64,000 bases of DNA, from positions 806,001 to 870,000 of the forward strand of contig NC_013079.1 of assembly GCF_000142805.1 (NCBI RefSeq). Reading direction: 5' to 3'. Under the pieces are notes generated by a model. The model ran no database searches and was not told the DNA's origin. It saw only the letters and a program-made list of their open reading frames with translations. The stretch is from Lachancea thermotolerans CBS 6340. Taxonomy: Eukaryota > Ascomycota > Saccharomycetes > Saccharomycetales > Saccharomycetaceae. Below are positions 10,287 through 19,725 of this stretch, piece after piece; the stretch's first letter is position 1, and each line of letters opens with the position of its first letter. The position numbers were made by a program, and so were the translations under genes.

Positions 10287-10449
10287 TGATGGCTCAGCAC
10301 GGCTTTATAACACTAAGGCAGCGTGGAACAAAGCATATATCATCAAATCATCCGTTTCTAAGCAAACAGCTGACAAGGTGAATTTGTTCTTCCAGCTGTA
10401 CTACAATTGTCACTTCTTTTCAAGGCCTTGAATTCTAAGTCTCGTGATT

Positions 10450-12222
10450 TCACGTGATGGAGCTGAAAGCTTCAACTAGAGCTTCAAGATGGGTTTTAGT
10501 TTCCTGAAAAATCAAGGAAGGCTTGAATGCTGTATCGTCATGTTGCTGTCTTTCCCTGCTAACATAGTTCTGCTGGAGAGCGTTCAATAGATAAGTGTAA
10601 TTCGTTGCCAGAAATCTCTCAGGGTGATTTGTCTTCTTGCTGCATTTTGTCATGACAGTTTCGAAGTCGTTCCTGATTCTGATGACAGAATTATAGAGAG
10701 GTTCAGAACGTTCGTCAATGTGTTCTTTCTGGGTCATGGATAACATAAGAATACTGTTCAGGAAATTGGCAAATTGTACGGTGAGGTCTTGGATTGTGGT
10801 GGAGGGGTCGGGCTCTTCCTTTCTTGCGGAATGCGTCTTCGCGTGAACAGATATGGGGAAATTCCGGAGACTTTCACATTGGAAGTCAACAAGCTGCTGA
10901 AATTTAGGCCACAGCAGTATCAGTTGTCCATCAAGATACTCGTCCACAACGGGGACCTTTCTGCGTTGTGACTCAAACTGCAAGTGGTGAGAGATCCAGA
11001 TACTTATCAGCACCCCAAACATGTCAAAGGTTGGCGTGACGAGTCGTTTTGTATACGCCATCGCGTCCTCAAACGTGGGCTGAAAAATCTGTTCCAGAAT
11101 ACCACGGAGATCCTCAACGTTATTGCTAACTTGAAAAAAGTCATTCAAAAAGGTAAACTCAACGGAACAATTATCTAGAATGGCTAGGTTTAAGTTTTTG
11201 AAGCCAACCTCCAAAAAGTTTGGCGCGTTGTTATTTTCGGCTATCTGTGATACCATAACAGTGTTGTCTTCTTGCGTAAGGACTGACAGTCTCTTTTCTA
11301 TCTGAAAGTAATCGTTGATTGCCGCGTCAGAAGGATTAGAAGAGCCGATCATCGACGATTTATATCCGCCTGAAAAGTAGCTCGCAAACCTGCCAGAGGC
11401 GGTAGCAGAATTAGAAAGGCCGCGCCCTAATGCATAGTTAGAATCGATGGAAACATACTGGAGAATAGTGAGGGACCGCATGTATCGACTGAAGTATTGT
11501 TTGTAGTACCATCTCATTGTATAAGCATACGCCTGTCTCAGTTCCAAAGCTAGGGAGTAGTTGTGCTTCACCAAGTATTGAAATATTTCTTTCACTTCCA
11601 AAAGCTGGCTTTGTATCCTTTGTGAGGGCACGGTGCGATGATCCCTCAGTATTTTGATTCTCGACACAATAAACTTTTTGCTCCTCTCCAGGACGAGCGA
11701 TTGCAAGACGTCCAGAAGTTCGCTCAGCTTTGCAAAGTCTGATGGCACTTCCCAGTTCTCTTCTTTATACTTAGCATATATCTCCTGCTTGTCTTTGATG
11801 TAGGCAGCATTCTCAACCCACGAAGCATTTATCTTGCCGCGAGTGATCTGGGAAACAACCTCAGGAGAGATTATAAGGTCATTCACCAAAGGACTGATTC
11901 CTGCAAGGTCCTTAGAGTTCTCTTGTGATAGCTTATTGAGTTCTAACGACTTACCCCTAATCAAGCTGAGGTCTCTCGTCAATGACTTGAACTTGTCATT
12001 CAGGCCCGAAAAGTAAGACTGCAATGGCGGTATCTTTTCTTCAATTGCTTGTTCAATGGCCTTTGATCTTTCTTCCAGATTATGAAGTTCCGTTAGAGAG
12101 GAGTTGTCAACTTGGAATCGATGTTCCTTCGCATGTTCCAAGAAACCCTCATAAAGGTCTGTACCATCAGAGGGGGGTATCGCCTGAACTTGGGTTCCGA
12201 GGATTGTCTGCAAAGCGTCCAT
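10450..12222 (-). CDS. VPS52: GARP tethering complex subunit Vps52
   Basis: Subunit of the Golgi-associated retrograde protein (GARP) tether that captures endosome-derived vesicles at the late Golgi together with Vps51, Vps53, Vps54 and the GTPase Ypt6. YPT6 is also in this window. The 590-residue protein is largely helical, with an N-terminal coiled coil (about 35-120) containing LEERSKAIEQAIEEKIPPLQ and FSGLNDKFKSL, typical of Vps52/Sac2. The ATG at 12222 is chosen; the frame opens eleven codons further up only at a TTG. RFC4 ends 146 bp upstream on the same strand. S. cerevisiae counterpart YDR484W, sitting between two chromosome XV genes. Confidence 0.92.
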   Translation of the reverse strand: MDALQTILGTQVQAIPPSDGTDLYEGFLEHAKEHRFQVDNSSLTELHNLEERSKAIEQAIEEKIPPLQSYFSGLNDKFKSLTRDLSLIRGKSLELNKLSQENSKDLAGISPLVNDLIISPEVVSQITRGKINASWVENAAYIKDKQEIYAKYKEENWEVPSDFAKLSELLDVLQSLVLERSKKFIVSRIKILRDHRTVPSQRIQSQLLEVKEIFQYLVKHNYSLALELRQAYAYTMRWYYKQYFSRYMRSLTILQYVSIDSNYALGRGLSNSATASGRFASYFSGGYKSSMIGSSNPSDAAINDYFQIEKRLSVLTQEDNTVMVSQIAENNNAPNFLEVGFKNLNLAILDNCSVEFTFLNDFFQVSNNVEDLRGILEQIFQPTFEDAMAYTKRLVTPTFDMFGVLISIWISHHLQFESQRRKVPVVDEYLDGQLILLWPKFQQLVDFQCESLRNFPISVHAKTHSARKEEPDPSTTIQDLTVQFANFLNSILMLSMTQKEHIDERSEPLYNSVIRIRNDFETVMTKCSKKTNHPERFLATNYTYLLNALQQNYVSRERQQHDDTAFKPSLIFQETKTHLEALVEAFSSIT

Positions 12223-12368
12223 GTCGAGTGTTGCGACTTCCGATTTTTGATGCAAAGTGAACTTTTTGGAAGGCGCTCGAAAATGTTAATACTTGACACT
12301 TCGAAGAACTCAGGCCTTGATTTGAAGAAAACTCTCAAAGAAGCCCGTATCTTGATAATATGTAATGC

Positions 12369-13337
12369 TTACAAACCTCTAACTTTTGATATCTTAGCAA
12401 GCATACCTGCTAGCTGTAGGTAAGTGCCAACACCCTCCAGAATTCGCATATGCGCGAAACCTATTTCGCGAATCATCTCCAACCTTACAGCTTCTTTTAT
12501 CTCATCTAGGTTTTTAGTGACACGGAAGCAAGTTGTTACTATGTCGACTGCAGAGTACCCCTTGTTCCAAAGCTCCTTGAAGAGCGCAAGCGACTCGTCT
12601 AGCGAGGGTGCAAGCAGCATACGCTTTACTATCAGCGGGTGAGGGGAATCTACGATTTTGAAGACGTTCTCACCGTTAACAAGGCCGTAGCCAGCAACAG
12701 TACTCTGTAAGTTATTGAGCGCTTGTCGCATGTCTCCTTCAGCAGTGAAGATGATCGCTTCAAGCCCATCATTAGTGTACTGGACGTTTTCAGCCTGAAT
12801 CACCTCAAGCAACCGCCTCAGTACTTGGTCGTCTTGCAGCTTAGAGTAACGCAAAATGGCACACCTACTCTGCAGCGGCTCTATAATTTTGTTTGACTGG
12901 TTGCATGCAAAAGCAAAACGAGTAGTGTTAGAGTAAATCTCCATAGTCCTTCTCAATGCCTGTTGAGCACCGGCAGTCATAGAGTCTGCCTCGTCCAGAA
13001 TCACGATCTTGTGTCTCCCAGGGGGCAAACTGCACTTCTTCTGCGCAAACTGCTTGATTTGGTTTCTGACAACGTCTATTCCTCGATCGTCAGATGCATT
13101 GAGCTCCAGCACTGCCTGTGAATATGCGTTTCCCAGCAGTTCATGGGCCAGACAACTCACCGAGGTGGTCTTACCAATACCTGGTAAGCCACTGATAATC
13201 AAGTGTGGCATATTACCATCCTGTGCAATTTGTTGCAGGCGGGTTATCGTTTCCTCATTACCCACAATATCCTTCAGTAGATGTGGCCTATATTTTTCGA
13301 CCCAAGGAAGCTCCAGCTTCAATGCATTAGCAGACAT
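12369..13337 (-). CDS. RFC4: Replication factor C subunit 4
   Basis: Small AAA+ subunit of the RFC clamp loader (and of the Rad24, Ctf18 and Elg1 variants), which opens and loads PCNA on primed DNA. The 322-residue protein has the RFC box PWVEKYRP (11-18), Walker [10 protein letters not shown] (50-58) and the DEAD Walker B (115-118). It also has the SRC motif (157-159) that supplies the arginine finger. It aligns with yeast Rfc4 from end to end. Divergent from TRM10 over 233 bp. S. cerevisiae counterpart YOL094C. Confidence 0.97.
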   Translation of the reverse strand: MSANALKLELPWVEKYRPHLLKDIVGNEETITRLQQIAQDGNMPHLIISGLPGIGKTTSVSCLAHELLGNAYSQAVLELNASDDRGIDVVRNQIKQFAQKKCSLPPGRHKIVILDEADSMTAGAQQALRRTMEIYSNTTRFAFACNQSNKIIEPLQSRCAILRYSKLQDDQVLRRLLEVIQAENVQYTNDGLEAIIFTAEGDMRQALNNLQSTVAGYGLVNGENVFKIVDSPHPLIVKRMLLAPSLDESLALFKELWNKGYSAVDIVTTCFRVTKNLDEIKEAVRLEMIREIGFAHMRILEGVGTYLQLAGMLAKISKVRGL

Positions 13338-13510
13338 GTTCCGGGCCTGTTAGAAAGTATTTGGTAAGAAGCCAAGCCTGTGGTGATTTCTTTGATCTAA
13401 CTTTCGATGCCTCAAAACTGGACCACTGGCCACCTAGAAGCTTCAAGATCTTCCCGTTTCGTTTTCATCGTTAAATGAAAAAAAATACTACGTGAAAGAA
13501 GCGATGGGAC

Positions 13511-13519
13511 GCGATGAGC
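13511..13519 (+). promoter_or_regulatory. PAC element GCGATGAGC upstream of TRM10
   Basis: GCGATGAGC matches the PAC motif bound by Dot6/Tod6 that marks ribosome- and tRNA-biogenesis genes. It lies 52 bp before the TRM10 ATG and is preceded by a second GCGATG at 13501. The overlapping ACGCGA at 13509-13514 is a weak MCB-like element that could serve RFC4 on the other side. Confidence 0.5.
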
Positions 13520-13570
13520 ATTCCATAGTACGAGCGTGAGCAACAAAGAGAAGCCGGAAGTATTGTCCAA

Positions 13571-14479
13571 ATGAGCGACTCCAAACCAGAAAAGCCAATA
13601 ACCATGCATCCTCATCCGCTGCCCCCTGTTCCGGAGGGCATGTCGAAGTCGCAATGGAAGAAAGTATGGAAGAAGAAGCGGTTTGAAGAGACTAAAGACG
13701 AGTTTGCCAAGATCCGTAGGGAGAAGAGGCAGAAGGCCAAAGAGACCAGGAGGGCCAAGATCCAGGAATACTTGGACCGCGGCGAAGAGGTGCCTGAGGA
13801 CCTGCGCCGCAAGCCAAGAAAGAACCAGGACCAGAAAGACTCGGGAATCAACATCATCTTGGACTGCGCATTTGACGACCTCATGAACGACAAAGAGGTT
13901 GTGAGTTTGAGCACGCAGATCACACGAGCCTACAGCCACAACAAGCGCGAAAACCACTTTGCCAAGGTCAAAGTGACAAGCTTCAACAAGCGCCTGCGGA
14001 CCCGCTTCGAAGAGGGTCTCAAGGACGCACACCACGATGAATGGAAGAACTTTGAATTCACTGAGGATCCTACTCTGCCCACGGAAAACTCCGTATACCT
14101 CACTGCCGATACCGACGAAACCCTCGAGAAGCTGGAGCCGGGTACCAACTATATCGTGGGGGGCATTGTCGACAAAAATAGACACAAATTGCTGTGCTAC
14201 AACAAGGCCCGTGAGCTTGGCATCCCAACCAAAAAACTACCTCTAGCCGAGTTCATTAAGCTCACCGGCAGAGAAGTGCTAACCTGCACGCACGTGATCC
14301 ATCTTATGCTGAGATACTTTGACAACCTCGACTGGAAGGAAGCCTTTGAAACCGTGTTGCCTCAGCGCAAGCTAGAAGAAGCTGAAGCCGCCGCCGAGGC
14401 GGCAGCAAAGGCTCAGTCGCCACAAGCCGAGTCATCAGAGCCCTCTAGCGCTACATCCGAAGAAGAGCCCCAAGACTAG
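13571..14479 (+). CDS. TRM10: tRNA (guanine-9-N1)-methyltransferase Trm10
   Basis: SPOUT-class methyltransferase placing m1G at position 9 of tRNAs. The 302-residue protein has the usual basic N-terminal region (about 20-75, rich in Lys/Arg, including [16 protein letters not shown]). The SPOUT core follows, with [34 protein letters not shown] and GIPTKKLPL. It ends in an Ala/Glu/Ser-rich tail (about 270-302). It matches yeast Trm10 in length and order of motifs. S. cerevisiae counterpart YOL093W. Confidence 0.95.
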   Translation: MSDSKPEKPITMHPHPLPPVPEGMSKSQWKKVWKKKRFEETKDEFAKIRREKRQKAKETRRAKIQEYLDRGEEVPEDLRRKPRKNQDQKDSGINIILDCAFDDLMNDKEVVSLSTQITRAYSHNKRENHFAKVKVTSFNKRLRTRFEEGLKDAHHDEWKNFEFTEDPTLPTENSVYLTADTDETLEKLEPGTNYIVGGIVDKNRHKLLCYNKARELGIPTKKLPLAEFIKLTGREVLTCTHVIHLMLRYFDNLDWKEAFETVLPQRKLEEAEAAAEAAAKAQSPQAESSEPSSATSEEEPQD

Positions 14480-16020
14480 AACTAATAACATATAATCATT
14501 ACATACGAACAAAGATAGAGATACTAGAGGAAGCCAAGATTTCTCCTTTTCAGATCATGGGCAGTTGCAGAACCATATACAGCAGCGCCTGGGAATTCAG
14601 GCTTGTATGCTGTAGGCTCGCGTCGGCCTACGCTTTCAAAAGCACTTAATCATTATCCACGAATTTAATATTAATATTAGCCTTGGCGGCTATTGTAACT
14701 AGAGCCTATCCCACTCACATCCCGTATGTCAGGAAAAGGGCAAAATGCGTTATCGGGGCCGTGAGTTGGTACAGAACTCGCTATTGGACGTTCTAGTATT
14801 TCATAAAGCCGAGACATGTTGGTGGCGAGGGGATAACCCTAATATAAAGCAGCAACTAAGCGCTGAGCGCCGCAGCCGAGAGCTATTACGGAGTTCTTGT
14901 ATCGATATCAAGAAGCTCGGCCCGGTTGACTACTATTGGCCCATCGGCACAAATTACACGCGCAGGATCTAGCTGATTTGATTGTTATGCCAAGAAGGAA
15001 GAGTCGGGGAGAGTTTGAGAGCAACTCCCTGGGTTTTGAGTTCCAGGAGGAAAGCTGGAGTAAACAGCGAGAAATGGTCCACACAAACCTTTGAACTTCC
15101 ATTGCCAAACAGCAAGGTCACTTTCGGTCCTTTGTTGACCATTATGAAATGCGCTAAATGCTTTCACTGGTCCACAGGAAATAATAGACATCAAGAACGG
15201 CTAGCACGCACAGCTGCGCGTTATATACCATGCTCGATGCTCCCTTTCCAACTGCGCTTGCGCTTGCCTTTGTCTTGAAACACTGCACGACTGTGTAGTA
15301 TACTCAACTCCATGTGCAACGGCACATCCCCGAAGCTTGCGAGCATGCGGAATGGACCAAAACACATTATGTGCGCCCATTACCGAGACCTGTCAAGCTG
15401 GAGCATGAATTGGCCGCCTTTGGCATAGTCTGCCAGCTGCACGGCAAATGCCAGAAGCCATGTCCGCTCACTCGAACGGCTTTCATCTTCCGCCGACTGC
15501 TAAGCGCACATACATGAAGCTATCCGGATAGAGATCCGCTACAACGGCAGCCAACATGCAAACAAGTCACCCAGGCCTGCCTTACGTCGGGTTTTTTCCC
15601 GGAGTGTGCAATCGCACTGGCTTTCGCGGGAAGTTGTGACCGAACTCTGGTCTGAGCGAGAATCGACGGGCTAAAATTACTCATGGGGTCCAAGTTCTTC
15701 GCACATACAGCGCAGACGGGACGCATGGAGGGACATGTTCCTATATCGCGGTGGAATAATAGCCCATATCCGCCGCGAAAGTGTGCGTCTCGTATGTGGT
15801 GCCATATGTGCCATGCCTAAAAATTTCCAAGCGCTATGACACAGCAGCAGTCGGTTGACGCGTGGAAAAGAATAAAAAGCAAGCCTTTTCCAAGTCCTTT
15901 AAGACCGGCGAGGACTTTCCGCTTATTCAACAAACTCGCAAGTGATACAAGTAGCTCAGGCTTAGTCGAGACTACAATTTTCAGAGCTTTTTTTCCTCAA
16001 CCCTACAGAGCATAATTACT
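14480..16020. other. Long spacer between TRM10 and YPQ1
   Basis: About 1.5 kb with no supported gene. A 75-codon ATG frame (14745-14972, plus) and other short frames have no resemblance I recognise. An AATATTAATATT palindrome occurs near 14666. No tRNA B-box with a pairing T-stem was found. Part of it must be the YPQ1 promoter. Confidence 0.5.
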
Positions 16021-16947
16021 ATGGTGCCGATAGTACTAAATTCCCAGACGGTTAGCGGGATCACCGGTTCCATCTCTATTGCATGCTGGATCATTGTATT
16101 TGTGCCACAGATTTATGAAAACTTCTACAGAAACTCCGCTGAAGGCCTGTCGCTTCTATTCGTCGTGTTGTGGCTGCTGGGTGATATCTTCAACCTTCTC
16201 GGCGCTGTGCTGCAGGGTTTGCTGCCCACTATGATCATCCTGGCAGCTTACTATACCCTCGCTGATATCGTGCTGCTCGGGCAGTGTCTGTTCTACGGGA
16301 ACGAAGAGAAGGTGGACCCCGTCCACCTGTCGCCTGCCAACCCTATCAACGAACGTGTCCTGGAAGATGTGTTCAACGAGCACCAGCCCCTCCTGCACGA
16401 CCATAAGCAAAAGCAACAACGCGCTGAGGTTGCTGTGGGTTCCTCCAGTGTTTCGGCCCAAACCACCCAGGAGGTCGGTCCAAGAGCTGAGAACGACGAA
16501 ACCCCATCCACAAAGAACTACATCGCCAATGCGGTCCTTGTGACTAGCGTATTCCTTGGTGGCTTTCTGTCCTGGTATCTATCGTACATCCGCGATCCAA
16601 ACCCCATCGGTGCGGAGCCTGATCTTCACATGAACTGGATGGCCCAATTTTTCGGTTACTTGAGTGCCGTTCTGTACTTGGGCTCCCGTGTTCCACAGAT
16701 CTTGCTGAACTTCCAGAGGAAATCATGCGAAGGCATCTCATTCTTGTTCTTCCTCTTTGCTTGTCTCGGAAACACCACTTTCATCATTTCAGTGCTGAGC
16801 ATCTCTATGGAGCCACGCTACCTCCTTGTCAACGCCTCATGGTTGATTGGCAGCATTGGAACTCTGTTCATGGACTTCGTCATTTTCATGCAATTTTTCA
16901 TTTACGAGAATCCTAGTGACACTAGAGAGACTGGGGTCGCCGTCTAA
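16021..16947 (+). CDS. YPQ1: Vacuolar basic amino acid transporter, PQ-loop family
   Basis: Seven-helix PQ-loop (SWEET/lysosomal cystine transporter-like) protein of the vacuolar membrane that moves lysine/arginine. The 308-residue protein has the two diagnostic PQ motifs, FVPQIYENF (PQ at 29-30) and SRVPQILLNF (PQ at 225-226), each followed by a Ser-x-Gly-hydrophobic stretch (SAEGLSLLF, KSCEGISFLF). The central loop carries an acidic dileucine-type signal, NEHQPLL (about 119-125), of the sort used for AP-3 sorting to the vacuole. The closest yeast relative is YPQ1 (YOL092W), as synteny requires; YPQ2 and YPQ3 are paralogues. Confidence 0.93.
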   Translation: MVPIVLNSQTVSGITGSISIACWIIVFVPQIYENFYRNSAEGLSLLFVVLWLLGDIFNLLGAVLQGLLPTMIILAAYYTLADIVLLGQCLFYGNEEKVDPVHLSPANPINERVLEDVFNEHQPLLHDHKQKQQRAEVAVGSSSVSAQTTQEVGPRAENDETPSTKNYIANAVLVTSVFLGGFLSWYLSYIRDPNPIGAEPDLHMNWMAQFFGYLSAVLYLGSRVPQILLNFQRKSCEGISFLFFLFACLGNTTFIISVLSISMEPRYLLVNASWLIGSIGTLFMDFVIFMQFFIYENPSDTRETGVAV

Positions 16948-17092
16948 GCACCATTTAGATATTCCTGGGCAAATAATAAAAAAGGTTTCTTGGAGCACGA
17001 CAGTTCATCGCAACCTCAATGCTCCGCATTAAAACTTTTCTCACGTAGTTTAGCATGCTTCCTAGAAGTTTGACGCGACAGAGCGGAGGAAA

Positions 17093-17099
17093 CACAAAA
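17093..17099 (+). promoter_or_regulatory. Possible Ndt80 middle sporulation element upstream of SPO21
   Basis: CACAAAA fits the core CRCAAAW of the Ndt80-bound middle sporulation element and lies about 160 bp before the SPO21 ATG, where such a site would be expected for a meiosis II gene. The preceding bases do not match the extended consensus, so support is modest. Confidence 0.4.
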
Positions 17100-17259
17100 A
17101 ACGCACACTGTCAATCAACACCTTCTGGCAAGGAACTTATTTAATTCACAGAGCTTACTCTTAATTCACAAACTATTTACTCTTGCACATTCAAGCACAT
17201 CTCAAGTGAGCAAGCTGCAAGAGAGAATCGCACAGGCCGTGAACTATCCATCAACTATT

Positions 17260-19542
17260 ATGCCACTACTTTCCAACCGAACCTACCATAAAGACACAAA
17301 AAAGTGCTCTTTTGTGGACAGAACCAATCCCTACGATTTGCAGAACTACGACATCAGAGAAGACGACGAAATCACCTCTTCAGATGATGCTGGCTTAGAA
17401 AGTTCTGATGCAGGCTACGAAGATGAATATGAGGAAGGATCATACAACGTTTCTAGTGGACCAAACACTGCGGATGAGGGCTCTGCCAGTGCGAGTCAAG
17501 GGGAGAAAGGGAAGAGACCAAGGAGCGCTTCGCCGTTTAAAAGAAGTATTAGCTCGCTATTCAAAAGACGCGGGTCCCGCGACTCCTGTGTTGAAGAGAA
17601 AGAGCTTGACATCGCTGACGAAGATGGAAGTTGCGCGGCAATTCCAGGCATCGATCAGGTGCAGAGTGATGCCGCGAGTTCTTCAAAATTTTGGAGATCT
17701 TGGAGGTTGAAGCACGAGAGACACGGCAGCGAGCATGTGGACGAGAACAACGACGTGGAGTCGGATGCTTTCGCAAGTGACAAACAGGCAATCTGTACTG
17801 ACGCTACCGTGCCATTGCGGCATGGAAGCAACATTGAAAAGCTAAGCGAACTTCAAATTGAGAATACGTCGCTCGAAATATTTGAGACTGATCGCGAAGG
17901 CAATCCTGACGGAGCGTTTGATGCCAGGAAATTGGATGAAAGTCCCACGTCCATTGCGAGAGGCTTACAACTGAAGACAAGGCTTGGCATCGATTCTGCC
18001 GGAAGTCAGCAACCAGAAAAGGATTCAAACCATGGGACACTGGGATACGCTGAGGGCGGTGATATCATGAGCGCGAAAGTGCCGCTTTTACCATCTCCTT
18101 CAACTCCGGTTGAAGAGCAGATATTCTGGAAGAAGAATGTGCCAAAAAGCGAGTTTCAGCACTATGAGAGTATCTATTTGACTCCAAAAGATTACGTTGC
18201 TCTAGAGGACCAATTCGACAGGGTCCAAGTGAACAAGAATTCTAGGACTTACCGCAACTTTGTAAACATCATTGAATTGTTGGATGGAACCTCTGAAAAC
18301 ACGTTCCAAATGTTTTCGCTCGAAGAGTTTACCACTGCAGTGCTTGGGTTGGTAAAAGGTGAACCAAAAGAACACAAGGGCGTGCGTCCTGAGCACCATG
18401 CCAAGCTCGATAGGACTTCGTCATGCGATGACCACTCAAGCCTCGAACTCAAAAAACAAGACAGAAGTTCATCCAGGATCAGGGATCTGGAAGAAGAGCT
18501 ATCATCGCTCAGAGAAAGGTATGACTGTAGCGTCGAAGACGCTTACAATTGCCGAAATGAGCTTAAAATAGTCAAGAGCGAGCTGGAAGAGACCCGCCAC
18601 GAGGTGGACAATACAATCAATAGGATGGATAAAATAAAATCCGACTTGAAAGAGGAAATCAACAGACGCATAAGCACTGAAGAAACTCTAAGAGGGGAAC
18701 TAGACATTGCGGCCGAGTCCGCCAAAAAGGAACTTTCCAAATCGGAAGAGCTGCGCGACAGTCTAATTAAGTCAAAAAACGAGCAGGAAGCACTCCAGGC
18801 AGAAACTCTAGTTTTGAAGGAACAAAACGAAACGTCAAGATCTCGTATCAACGAGCTGGTACAGTTAGTTTCCCAGCTAGAGGCAGAAGCAAGGAAAGCC
18901 AGGGAGGAAAACAGCCAACTGCAGCAAAGCTTTCAGGAGAAGGACGTTTTAGCCACACATGCCAAGATGGCAAACGTCAAACTCCAGAAAGACTGTCAGC
19001 GAGAGCGCTGCAAATTACTAGATGGGAGGCGTGAGCTGGACTTGCTCAGGAGACAGATGGAACTTGCTGCTTGCCACAAAGCCGAGGCTTTGCAGTTCAT
19101 GGCACAAATGATGATGTCCTTCCGTGACGTGCTGTCGAAGGACACCTTACAGGAATGTGACTCGTATTTGGGAGCTATCAACTCAAACCAGCTTTTTAAC
19201 CGTGCGTTGTTCAATACTGACGGGGAGATGACCGAGCGGCAGCTGTCAGATCAGTTTGGACAAGAATTGCAGCGAGTAACCGAGTTTTACCGCGACTTCG
19301 CGAAGAAGCGGCTACTTGATCAGATATTTGCGAAGCACATTTCCTATATGAGATCGAACCTCTTCCTCTCTCAGCAACTCAAGGGCCTGAGACAACAAGG
19401 ACAGGATCATGAAGAGTATATCTCAAGACTTTTGAAGGATTGCAAGGCCCAAAGGGTCTTGATTGCAAAACAGGACAATCGGATAGAAACTATGAAAAAG
19501 GTGAAGCAAAGCGACTTTAAGACTGGAAGCATTCAAACCTAG
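17260..19542 (+). CDS. SPO21: Meiotic spindle-pole outer plaque protein, Spo21/Ysw1 family
   Basis: Counterpart of yeast Spo21/Mpc70, a component of the modified outer plaque that starts the prospore membrane in meiosis II. The 760-residue protein has an acidic Ser-rich N-terminal third and a short Ser/Arg basic patch (KRPRSASPFKRSISSLFKRR). A long coiled coil (about 415-625) follows, and then a conserved C-terminal block around LDLLRRQMELAACHKAEAL. That block resembles the LRNERNLLKKEILLIECH stretch of Spo21. Identity rests on this and on its place between YPQ1 (YOL092W) and MSH2 (YOL090W). The first ATG, 17260, is used, but the frame stays open upstream, so the true start is uncertain. Ysw1 is the post-duplication paralogue in yeast. 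Confidence 0.82.
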   Translation: MPLLSNRTYHKDTKKCSFVDRTNPYDLQNYDIREDDEITSSDDAGLESSDAGYEDEYEEGSYNVSSGPNTADEGSASASQGEKGKRPRSASPFKRSISSLFKRRGSRDSCVEEKELDIADEDGSCAAIPGIDQVQSDAASSSKFWRSWRLKHERHGSEHVDENNDVESDAFASDKQAICTDATVPLRHGSNIEKLSELQIENTSLEIFETDREGNPDGAFDARKLDESPTSIARGLQLKTRLGIDSAGSQQPEKDSNHGTLGYAEGGDIMSAKVPLLPSPSTPVEEQIFWKKNVPKSEFQHYESIYLTPKDYVALEDQFDRVQVNKNSRTYRNFVNIIELLDGTSENTFQMFSLEEFTTAVLGLVKGEPKEHKGVRPEHHAKLDRTSSCDDHSSLELKKQDRSSSRIRDLEEELSSLRERYDCSVEDAYNCRNELKIVKSELEETRHEVDNTINRMDKIKSDLKEEINRRISTEETLRGELDIAAESAKKELSKSEELRDSLIKSKNEQEALQAETLVLKEQNETSRSRINELVQLVSQLEAEARKAREENSQLQQSFQEKDVLATHAKMANVKLQKDCQRERCKLLDGRRELDLLRRQMELAACHKAEALQFMAQMMMSFRDVLSKDTLQECDSYLGAINSNQLFNRALFNTDGEMTERQLSDQFGQELQRVTEFYRDFAKKRLLDQIFAKHISYMRSNLFLSQQLKGLRQQGQDHEEYISRLLKDCKAQRVLIAKQDNRIETMKKVKQSDFKTGSIQT

Positions 19543-19617
19543 GCATGAGCCCGAGTACTCGAAGCCTAGTATTTACTTCTTAAGTTTTTAATATTCTTGT
19601 GTACGATGATAAAGTTG

Positions 19618-19642
19618 ACGCGACAATGCGATTAATACGCGT
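19618..19642. promoter_or_regulatory. MCB-type elements upstream of MSH2
   Basis: ACGCGT, a perfect MluI cell-cycle box, lies at 19637-19642, and a near-match ACGCGA lies at 19618-19623, about 85-105 bp before the MSH2 ATG. MBF-driven G1/S expression through such boxes is the rule for yeast replication and mismatch-repair genes. Confidence 0.6.
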
Positions 19643-19725
19643 ATGGCATTCTGAAGAGAATCAACTCATCTTGGTGAAAAATCTTGCAGAACAGTTAAAC
19701 CACAAGGCCAACGACTCTTTAAACC

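Noticed and set aside
14745-14972. 75-codon ATG frame before YPQ1
   Set aside because: No similarity or domain recognised; length is within chance for this spacer.
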